Below are positions 1 to 5,425 of a stretch of 6,693 nucleotides of DNA, piece after piece. Location: positions 1 to 6,693 of the forward strand of contig CAIZHO010000265.1 in the NCBI GenBank assembly GCA_903932805.1, written 5' to 3'. The notes beneath the pieces were generated by a model. That model ran no database searches. It saw nothing but the letters and a program-made list of their open reading frames with translations, and was not told the origin of the DNA. The translations under genes were made by a program, and so were the position numbers. The stretch comes from an uncultured Roseiflexaceae bacterium. Lineage in GTDB: Bacteria > Chloroflexota > Chloroflexia > Chloroflexales > Roseiflexaceae. Within the stretch, counting starts at the first letter, position 1. The number at the start of each line of letters is the position of its first letter.

Positions 1-1896
1 ACTGGCACGGAGCTTCTCGAGGACGTCGGCAGTGAGCGACCAGCGGCCGGTCTTGGTCTTTTCGAGGCCAGCGGTCGGTAACCCGAGCTTGCCGAACAAT
101 ACATCGCTGAGCTGATCACTCGACGCAATATTGAATGGTCCGCCTGCGATTGCGTGGATTTGTGTCTCGAGCTCGACAATCCGAGCAGCGATGCGTACCG
201 ACAAACTCGACAGATACGGGACATCAACCATAATCCCCGCGGCTTCCATCCGCACCAGGACCGGAATCAGCGGCATTTCGAGGTTATAAAACACGTCACG
301 CGTGGTGGGGACTGCTGCGATCGCCGGGTGGAGCTTGTGGTACAGCTGGAGCGTGTAATCTGCGTCGCTGCCGGCATAATTCGTGACCGCAGTGATGTCT
401 GCCTTGTCGAGGGTGATTTGGTTTTTGCCCTTACAGATGAGTTCATCGATGTTGACCGGCGATTCAGCGAGCTGGAGTTCATAGAAGGCCAAATCTTTGA
501 GGCCGCGGCGCTTGTCGAGCAGGCTGGCAGCCAGCATTGTATCGAATGTCAGGCCGTCGACCATAATCCCAATTCCGAGCAGGACTTCGATGTCGAATTT
601 GGCGTTGTGGCCGACTTTCTGAATGGATGCATCGGCAAACAATGGTCCCAATGCGCCTACAATCTCGGCACGAGCGAGGCATGCGACGCCAGTGTGCTGG
701 ACAGGGATATACCAGGCGGTGCCTGCAAGGCACGAAATCGAGATACCGACACAGACGTCGAGAAAGACACTGGTGCCTGTCGTCTCGGTGTCGAAGGCGA
801 ACAAGCCAGCGGATCGGCAACGCGTGACGACATCGGCCAGTTCGGCAGCGGTCAACACGGTCACATAGCCGGCGCGGAGGGTCACGGCTTCGCTGTAAGT
901 TGTCTGTTGTTCGGCAAAAAGATCCATTTGGCCATTCGCCGGTGCTGGCGGTCTGACGACGGTCCGCGCCGGGGTCGGTACGGTTTGGGGGAGTGCGACC
1001 GCCTCGACCTGCGCCGTCGGGGGGAGCCGATCAACGAGGGTCTTGCCGATTTCGAGTTGTTGGAAGAACCGCACTACCAGCGCTTTGTCATACCCGCTGA
1101 TGACACAATCTTCGAGCACGAGCCGCACCGGTGCGTTGGTCACAATGGTGGCCAAATTACGACTGAATTCAGCCGCCTCACGCTGCCCATCCAATACCTT
1201 GTGGTAGCGTTTGGGCGCGGCGCTGATATCGGCAAAAATGGCATCGACGCTCCCGAATTGGTTCAACAGCGTGATCGCACCTTTTTCGCCGATCCCCTTG
1301 ACTCCGGGGATGTTGTCCGACGCGTCGCCTTTCAGACCACGTAAATCGGCCAATTGATTGGGTTTGAGACCTTCGTAACGCTCAACAACCTTGTCGTAGT
1401 CGTATTCGATCGACGTCATCTTCTGGCCGAACGGGTTGGCGAGGAGGACGTGCGTGTGCGAGTCGACGAGTTGGAGCGTGTCGCTGTCGCCGGTCAGAAT
1501 GAGCGTCTCGACATTTGCTTCGGTCGCTTGGCGCGCCAGGGTACCCAGCACATCGTCTGCCTCAAAGCCTTGCGCCACATAAATCGGGATGTTGAAGGCC
1601 TGCATCATCTCTTTGATGCGCTCGAGTTGGGGCGGGAACTCAACGGGCGTCTCGGCGCGGCCGGCTTTGTAGTCGGCATACATGTCATCACGGAAGGTCC
1701 GACCAATGTCGAACGACACCGCGATATGGCTCGGTTGATGCTCGCGGATTGCATTGAGCATAATCGACGCAAAGCCAAAAATCGCATAGGTTGGTTCGCC
1801 ATTTGACGTGCGTAGCCCTTTGTCAGCGAGCGCATAAAACGCTCTGAACGCGAGCGCATGTCCGTCGATGAGCATGATACGTTGGCGTGCAGCCAT
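1..1896 (-). CDS. polA: DNA polymerase I, N-terminal 632 residues (3' end of gene outside window)
   Basis: Pol I fills gaps and removes primers during replication and repair. The reading frame is open from the ATG at 1896 to the window edge, so the polymerase palm and fingers are not visible (the family is usually about 900 residues). Residues 5-280 form the 5' nuclease: D11, D63, E112, D114, D115, D137, D139, D191 and D194 match the metal-binding acids of the family, and the helix-hairpin-helix motif NIPGVKGIG lies at 195-203. Residues 287-335 are a Pro/Ala-rich linker containing QMDLF (323-327). Residues 345-535 form the 3'-5' exonuclease, with Exo I FDTET (D369, E371), Exo II HNAKFD (D435) and Exo III Y507/D511 all intact, so proofreading is expected. 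The thumb starts around 550 (FNIASSDQL at 588-596). A GGAGG ribosome binding site precedes the ATG. The gene lies 16 nt downstream of a small membrane-protein gene and is probably cotranscribed with it. A long open frame on the opposite strand is a shadow of this gene. Confidence 0.97.
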   Translation of the reverse strand, partial: MAARQRIMLIDGHALAFRAFYALADKGLRTSNGEPTYAIFGFASIMLNAIREHQPSHIAVSFDIGRTFRDDMYADYKAGRAETPVEFPPQLERIKEMMQAFNIPIYVAQGFEADDVLGTLARQATEANVETLILTGDSDTLQLVDSHTHVLLANPFGQKMTSIEYDYDKVVERYEGLKPNQLADLRGLKGDASDNIPGVKGIGEKGAITLLNQFGSVDAIFADISAAPKRYHKVLDGQREAAEFSRNLATIVTNAPVRLVLEDCVISGYDKALVVRFFQQLEIGKTLVDRLPPTAQVEAVALPQTVPTPARTVVRPPAPANGQMDLFAEQQTTYSEAVTLRAGYVTVLTAAELADVVTRCRSAGLFAFDTETTGTSVFLDVCVGISISCLAGTAWYIPVQHTGVACLARAEIVGALGPLFADASIQKVGHNAKFDIEVLLGIGIMVDGLTFDTMLAASLLDKRRGLKDLAFYELQLAESPVNIDELICKGKNQITLDKADITAVTNYAGSDADYTLQLYHKLHPAIAAVPTTRDVFYNLEMPLIPVLVRMEAAGIMVDVPYLSSLSVRIAARIVELETQIHAIAGGPFNIASSDQLSDVLFGKLGLPTAGLEKTKTGRWSLTADVLEKLRAS

Positions 1897-1912
1897 CAGT
1901 TCCCCCTCCGCA

Positions 1913-2254
1913 CTACGGTGCAAACACTCCACCGGGAATCACAATGAGCACATACCCGAGCACTGCGGCTAGTCCACACCATGCCCAGCCCTGCGCCCAT
2001 CGACGTGCCAGTGGAGTCGATCGTGGCCTTCGTTTGAGCCAAAATCCTGTTGCTGTTACCGCTACCCCAGCGACAATCATCAGCAAAAAAATCATCAACG
2101 TGAACACCAGGTCGTAGGTATCACCGAGGTCAAATAAATACACAAGCAGGTAAAATATCGTCTGTCGCCATATGAGCAGGATGGTAGCCAACCAACCCAG
2201 GATGAGCGACCACTCCATCCCCAAAAACGTCAACCGCTCACGAACCGATTCCAT
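1913..2254 (-). CDS. Small integral membrane protein of unknown function (113 aa)
   Basis: I do not recognise this protein. It is strongly hydrophobic, with about three or four membrane segments: residues 15-29 and 32-41 (either one long or two short segments split by R30-Q31), 50-73, and 89-108. A basic loop (KRRPRS at 74-79, RR at 84-85) lies between the last two and is predicted to be cytoplasmic by the positive-inside rule. The short N-terminus is charged (ESVRER). No catalytic or ligand-binding motif is visible. The ATG at 2254 has an AAAGGA-type ribosome binding site and lies 19 nt after the serC stop. Its own stop lies 16 nt before the polA start, so it sits inside a likely serC-to-polA transcription unit. 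The coding call rests on full use of the gap, operon-like spacing and the clear membrane topology. Function cannot be inferred from its neighbours. Confidence 0.82.
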   Translation of the reverse strand: MESVRERLTFLGMEWSLILGWLATILLIWRQTIFYLLVYLFDLGDTYDLVFTLMIFLLMIVAGVAVTATGFWLKRRPRSTPLARRWAQGWAWCGLAAVLGYVLIVIPGGVFAP

Positions 2255-2273
2255 GGTGGTATCCTTTTGCCCG

Positions 2274-3353
2274 TTAGCCGTGTGTCCGCATAAACTCGCG
2301 CATCAAACTAGCGAGAGCCTGTGCAGATGCCAGTGGCGACGCATTGTACAACGAAGCACGGAGCCCGCCAACACTGCGATGTCCTGCCAGGCCGATCATG
2401 CCAGCTGCGGCTGCTTCGACCAGAAATGCCTTTTCGAGCGATTCATCTGGCAACCGAAACGTGAGATTCATCTGTGAGCGACATGCTCTGTCGCTATGGC
2501 CGCGATAAAACCCGCCAGAACCATCTATCACGTCGTATATTGTCTGTGCTTTGGTGGCGTTTTGGGCGGCGAGCGTGTCGATCCCGAGTGTTTCGATCCA
2601 TCCCAATACGAGGTCGAGGACATACACGCTGAACGTCGGAGGCGTGTTGTAGAGCGATTGATTCTTGATGTGCGTTGCGTACTGCAAAATTACCGGGGCG
2701 TTGCTGTGCATCTGTGCCGCAAAATCACGATGGATGGCGACGGCGGTCACACCCGCTGCACCGATGTTCTTTTGAGCGCCGGCGTAGATCATCCCCACAC
2801 CGGTTGTGTCGATGGGGCGTGAGGCAATGTCGCTACTCATATCGAGCACTAACGGTGTTGCAACCTGTGGCAAGGCATGCCACTGTGTGCCAAATATGGT
2901 GTTGTTGGTGCAGATATGGGTATAGGCTGCATTGGCTGGAACATCCAGGGTATCCGCAGCCGGCAACGAGCGGAACTGGTGTGATTTGGTCGTTCCTGCA
3001 ATATGCGCGTTGCCGATTCGGGTGGCTTCTTCGTAGGCCTTCTCAGCCCATACGCCAGTCACGACATATGAGCCGCAATTTGTGTCGGTCAATATGTTCA
3101 TCGGCAACATGGCAAACTGCATGCTCGCGCCGCCTTGGAGGAACGCGATGTCGTATGCGTCCGATAGCCCGAGCACACGCCGGAATCGCTCCATCGCGCG
3201 TTGATTGATTGCTTCGTATTCTTTGGTGCGGTGACTCGACTCGAGTATCGAAATCCCCGTGTTTGCATAATTGGGCAAATCGTGCGTGATTTGTGCAATC
3301 ACTTCTGCTGGAAGTACTGCCGGCCCTGCGTTGAAGTTGTGTACGGTGGTCAT
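2274..3353 (-). CDS. serC: Phosphoserine aminotransferase (359 aa)
   Basis: SerC is a PLP-dependent class V-fold aminotransferase. It converts 3-phosphohydroxypyruvate plus glutamate to O-phosphoserine in serine synthesis, and uses 4-phosphohydroxythreonine in pyridoxine synthesis. The protein begins HNFNAGPAVLP, the family's signature N-terminus. Other landmarks are QGGAS (73-77, PLP phosphate contact), W103 in VWAEKA, DMSSD (171-175, with the Asp that contacts the PLP pyridine ring), the Schiff-base lysine K195 in YAGAQKN, NTPPT (236-240), and the substrate-binding GHRSVGGLRASLYNA (324-338). The length is typical of the family (about 360). I chose the ATG at 3353 over the in-frame ATG at 3398 because AGGAGG lies 5 nt before it and homology starts there; the longer form would add 15 unrelated residues and cover the likely promoter. 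It is the first gene of a probable three-gene unit and is divergent from the DinB pair. Confidence 0.97.
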   Translation of the reverse strand: MTTVHNFNAGPAVLPAEVIAQITHDLPNYANTGISILESSHRTKEYEAINQRAMERFRRVLGLSDAYDIAFLQGGASMQFAMLPMNILTDTNCGSYVVTGVWAEKAYEEATRIGNAHIAGTTKSHQFRSLPAADTLDVPANAAYTHICTNNTIFGTQWHALPQVATPLVLDMSSDIASRPIDTTGVGMIYAGAQKNIGAAGVTAVAIHRDFAAQMHSNAPVILQYATHIKNQSLYNTPPTFSVYVLDLVLGWIETLGIDTLAAQNATKAQTIYDVIDGSGGFYRGHSDRACRSQMNLTFRLPDESLEKAFLVEAAAAGMIGLAGHRSVGGLRASLYNASPLASAQALASLMREFMRTHG

Positions 3354-3381
3354 TGTGTCCTCCTGTGTGCCAACACTATGT

Positions 3382-3387
3382 ATCATA
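3382..3387 (-). promoter_or_regulatory. Candidate -10 box of the serC promoter
   Basis: The minus strand reads TATGAT here (extending to TATGATAC), five of six matches to the sigma-70-type -10 consensus. Initiation would be expected near 3375, giving a leader of about 22 nt that ends in the AGGAGG site of serC. I see no good -35 box at 16-18 bp spacing, so this is a sequence-only candidate. It supports the start at 3353, since an upstream start at 3398 would lie before it. Confidence 0.4.
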
Positions 3388-3465
3388 ACTGAATGCAAGC
3401 TCCGGTGCAGATCGGGGCGATGCGGGATTCATCGTCGCAGGTAACAGACAGAGCCCAGACGTCGA

Positions 3466-3474
3466 TGGTATGAT
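3466..3474 (+). promoter_or_regulatory. Candidate extended -10 promoter of the DinB gene pair
   Basis: TGGTATGAT combines an extended -10 TGn element with TATGAT. Initiation is expected near 3481, about 24 nt before the ATG at 3505. No convincing -35 box is visible, which fits an extended -10 promoter. The octamer TATGATAC is the same as in the facing serC promoter about 85 bp away on the other strand. Confidence 0.42.
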
Positions 3475-3504
3475 ACTGACAGGCACCGATTTACGAGGAA
3501 TACT

Positions 3505-3981
3505 ATGCTTACTCACACCGAGCGCCAAGAAGCACTCGCGCTCATGCGCAGCTCTGCAGACGACATTGCCGCTGCAGTCAACGGATTGACCCCAACACAA
3601 CTCACCACCCGGTATATCCCGACGGAGTGGACGGTAGCCCAGAACGTCCACCATATGCCCGATTCGCATGCCGTCATGATGACCAATGTGCGATTGGCAT
3701 TGACCGAAGACCGACCCACCTGGAAGGGGTACAGTGTCGACGGTTTGGCCGATCTCGCAGACGCCAAATCAGCCGAGATTAGCGTTTCAATCGAATTGTT
3801 CCGTCTCATGCAGTTGCGCATCGTGTCGATGTTCGAAGCACTCAGCGAAGAACAATTTGCACGGACGGGGATAGCCTCGTGGGGCGAACGATCGGTGGAC
3901 GATCTTTTGCGTATCTATGCAGGCCATGCACAATCGCATGTCAAACAAATCGCCGACACCCTTGCAGCAGCCCCAAAGTAG
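3505..3981 (+). CDS. DinB/YfiT-like putative metal-dependent hydrolase or transferase, copy 1 (158 aa)
   Basis: This is a four-helix-bundle protein of the DinB superfamily, nearest in pattern to the YfiT/bacillithiol-transferase group: a Trp-Thr-Val motif followed by HH and DSH (WTVAQNVHHMPDSH, 42-55), then ALTEDRPTW (65-73), and a C-terminal YAGHAQSH (138-145). By family knowledge, one His of the H49/H50 pair plus H141 and H145 would bind one divalent metal. The spacing fits the known three-His site. Many members transfer low-molecular-weight thiols or hydrolyse small substrates, but the substrate cannot be read here. The ATG at 3505 follows GAGGAA by 4 nt. The gene is divergent from serC and followed 7 nt later by a paralogue, so the two are probably cotranscribed. 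It carries HHMPDSH where the paralogue has HHLADSH, a small departure from the usual motif. Confidence 0.9.
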   Translation: MLTHTERQEALALMRSSADDIAAAVNGLTPTQLTTRYIPTEWTVAQNVHHMPDSHAVMMTNVRLALTEDRPTWKGYSVDGLADLADAKSAEISVSIELFRLMQLRIVSMFEALSEEQFARTGIASWGERSVDDLLRIYAGHAQSHVKQIADTLAAAPK

Positions 3982-3988
3982 TCGCGTG

Positions 3989-4462
3989 ATGCAAACACAC
4001 GCAGAACGTGCCGATTCGATTGCATTGATGCGTACTGCAGCAGCAGAACTCAGCAGCGCAGTGGCAGGACTCAGTGAAGAACAACTCACCACTCGTTCCA
4101 TTCCTACCGAATGGACGGTTGCACAGAACGTTCACCACCTGGCAGACTCGCACGCATTTGCACTCAATAATGTGTTGATTGCATTGACCGAAGATCGGCC
4201 AACCTGGCGTGATTACGAGGTCGACGGGATAGCCGCATTGGCGGATTGCTCGAGTGCCGACATCAGTGGGTCATTGGCCTACTTTGCAGCCTTGCAACAC
4301 CGCTGGGTGCGCTTGTGCGAGTCATTGAGCGACGCCCAGTATGCACGCATAGGCATTGCCTCGTGGGGCGAGTTTTCGATCGATGATACGGTGCGCATCT
4401 ATGCGCGCCATACGCGCAAACATATCATCCAGATTGCCGAGTGCCTCGCTGCGGCACGCTGA
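3989..4462 (+). CDS. DinB/YfiT-like putative metal-dependent hydrolase or transferase, copy 2 (157 aa)
   Basis: This is a tandem paralogue of the preceding gene. An ungapped alignment gives 93 identities over 157 positions by hand count (about 59%). The putative metal ligands are kept: H49/H50 in NVHHLADSH, H141 and H145 in YARHTRKH. The most conserved blocks are IPTEWTVAQNVHH (38-50), ALTEDRPTW (65-73) and GIASWGE (122-128). I chose the ATG at 3989 because its first residues (MQTHAER) align with the start of copy 1 (MLTHTER). Upstream in-frame ATGs from 3917 would overlap copy 1 and add unrelated residues, and a GTG at 3986 is also possible. No clear ribosome binding site is visible, but the copy 1 stop is 7 nt upstream, so translational coupling is likely. 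It is followed by candidate terminators and converges with the alpha/beta-hydrolase gene. Confidence 0.9.
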   Translation: MQTHAERADSIALMRTAAAELSSAVAGLSEEQLTTRSIPTEWTVAQNVHHLADSHAFALNNVLIALTEDRPTWRDYEVDGIAALADCSSADISGSLAYFAALQHRWVRLCESLSDAQYARIGIASWGEFSIDDTVRIYARHTRKHIIQIAECLAAAR

Positions 4463-4477
4463 CCATACGCGGCGTCA

Positions 4478-4509
4478 GCCCCTCACGTTGCACCTCGAGC
4501 GGGGCTTTT
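4478..4509 (+). terminator. Possible weak intrinsic terminator after the DinB pair
   Basis: GCCCC (4478-4482) can pair with GGGGC (4501-4505), followed by TTTT (4506-4509). The loop is long (18 nt) with little inner pairing, so it is weaker than the hairpin further downstream. It lies 15 nt after the copy 2 stop codon. Confidence 0.4.
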
Positions 4510-4607
4510 GTGTGCAATGCCATTCCGCGTGGTTTTCGCTGTGCCGTATCAACCAGCAATGAACAGAGCACAACATTCTGTTGTACTGCAGGAATCGTCG
4601 GGCAGTT

Positions 4608-4635
4608 CCGTCTGGGCGTCAGCCCGGACGGTTTT
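4608..4635 (+). terminator. Strong intrinsic terminator for the plus-strand DinB unit
   Basis: A 10-bp stem (4608-4617 with 4622-4631, one G-T pair) closes a GTCA tetraloop and is followed by TTTTCT. The T-tract directly abuts the stop codon of the minus-strand hydrolase at 4636. Read from the minus strand the hairpin is not followed by a T-run, so it should act mainly on plus-strand transcripts, although it also blocks read-through into the convergent gene. Confidence 0.8.
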
Positions 4636-5406
4636 CTATGCCAACCGATAGAACTCACGCATGAGGTTGTGCAATGCCGCAGGTGCGTCGTCTTGTACCG
4701 AATGGCCGACGTTGTCGAGCAGGACTAATCGCGCATGGGGAATGCGTGTGCACAACGCCTGCACGACGGGGATCGGATTGCCGACGTCGAGGGTGCCGTG
4801 CACGATGAGGACCGGTGCGGTCACCTGATGGGCGATGGCGTGCAGGATGTCGCCGCCACGGGCACTGATGCGTTCGGCGGCATCAATCCAGCCGGTGATG
4901 AGGGGCTCGAGTTGGTCTGCTCCTTGGGTGGCTATGATTTCGGTCTTCCAGGCGTCTTTGTCGGGTCCCCAGGCACTGATGGGTAACCAGCGACGGACGC
5001 GTTCGACCATTTCGGGGGCGATTTGGCCACAGATGCCCCAGGCGAGGACCGAACGGACCAGATGTGGAGCGAGCGCCGCAATCATTACGGCTGCTTCGGA
5101 GCCATCGCTGAAGCCGACGAGGTGGACCGGGCCGATATCCAGCGTCTCGATGAACGAAATGACATCACGCGCGTCACGTTCATAAAAGTTTGCACCAAAA
5201 ACCCGATAGGGTGGTGCGCTGGCGCCATAGCCACGCAGGTCGAGCCCATAGACGTGCATGTGTGGAGCGAGGAGTGCCAATTCTGCGGCGAAATGGGAGT
5301 GTGCGGTGCCGGTGAATCCATGCAGAAAAACCACCGGTTCTGCGGTTGGTGAACCTAGCTCGACATACGCGAGGCGGGTGCCGTTTGCACATACAATAGA
5401 CTGCAT
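4636..5406 (-). CDS. Alpha/beta-fold hydrolase (256 aa)
   Basis: This is a soluble cytoplasmic hydrolase of the alpha/beta fold with no signal peptide. The oxyanion-loop motif FLHGFTG lies at 27-33 and DLRGYGAS at 56-63. The nucleophile is S100 in GFSDGS (a G-x-S-x-G elbow), the acid is D207 in HGTLDVGNP, and the catalytic histidine is H235 in NVGHSVQ. The core is complete, with a short cap region around 125-185. The family covers esterases, lactonases, C-C bond hydrolases and haloperoxidase-like enzymes, and the motifs do not choose among them. The ATG at 5406 is preceded by AGGAG at 5 nt. The gene is divergent from the MBL-fold gene with 19 bp between start codons, and its 3' end touches the plus-strand terminator. 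The pairing suggests, but does not prove, a shared ester or lactone substrate or joint regulation. Confidence 0.93.
   Translation of the reverse strand: MQSIVCANGTRLAYVELGSPTAEPVVFLHGFTGTAHSHFAAELALLAPHMHVYGLDLRGYGASAPPYRVFGANFYERDARDVISFIETLDIGPVHLVGFSDGSEAAVMIAALAPHLVRSVLAWGICGQIAPEMVERVRRWLPISAWGPDKDAWKTEIIATQGADQLEPLITGWIDAAERISARGGDILHAIAHQVTAPVLIVHGTLDVGNPIPVVQALCTRIPHARLVLLDNVGHSVQDDAPAALHNLMREFYRLA
5392..5397 (+). promoter_or_regulatory. Candidate -10 box for the MBL-fold gene, inside the divergent gene
   Basis: TACAAT (five of six matches to TATAAT) lies within the first codons of the minus-strand hydrolase. Initiation near 5404 would give a leader of about 22 nt with the GGAGG site at 5417-5421. 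No -35 match is evident, so this remains a candidate. Confidence 0.3.
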
Positions 5407-5411
5407 CGGTG

Positions 5412-5422
5412 CTCCTGGAGGG
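5412..5422. promoter_or_regulatory. Interleaved ribosome binding sites of two divergent genes
   Basis: CTCCTGGAGGG reads GGAGG on the plus strand (5417-5421, for the ATG at 5426) and AGGAG on the minus strand (complement of 5412-5416, for the ATG at 5406). The core CTCC-T-GGAG is an inverted repeat, so the two Shine-Dalgarno sites directly abut within the 19-bp gap. This decides both starts. Confidence 0.75.
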
Positions 5423-5425
5423 TCT

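Larger units (their letters stand above)
3505..4462 (+). repeat. Tandem gene duplication (484-bp period)
   Basis: The two DinB-like genes are in-register direct repeats offset by 484 bp. Identical 14-mers persist in register, for example GCATTGACCGAAGA at 3697-3710 and 4181-4194, and GCCTCGTGGGGCGA near both 3' ends. The rest has diverged, mostly at codon third positions, so the duplication is old rather than recent. Confidence 0.85.

Noticed and set aside
154..1344. A 396-codon open frame on the plus strand opposite polA
   Set aside because: It is antisense to a clearly conserved PolA reading frame, has no family-like sequence, and its length follows from codon bias in polA.
3354..3398. 15-residue N-terminal extension of SerC from the ATG at 3398
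   Set aside because: SerC homology begins at the ATG at 3353, which has a perfect AGGAGG site; the extension would cover the likely -10 box.
3917..3988. Upstream starts for the second DinB gene
   Set aside because: They overlap the first copy out of frame and add residues with no counterpart in copy 1; alignment supports 3989.
4571..4585. Short hairpin ACAAC-ATTCT-GTTGT between the DinB pair and the hydrolase
   Set aside because: Five AT-rich base pairs with no adjoining signal; too weak to call.
5258..5425. N-terminal extension of the MBL-fold protein
   Set aside because: The extra 56 residues are only the shadow of the divergent hydrolase gene; a ribosome binding site marks the ATG at 5426.
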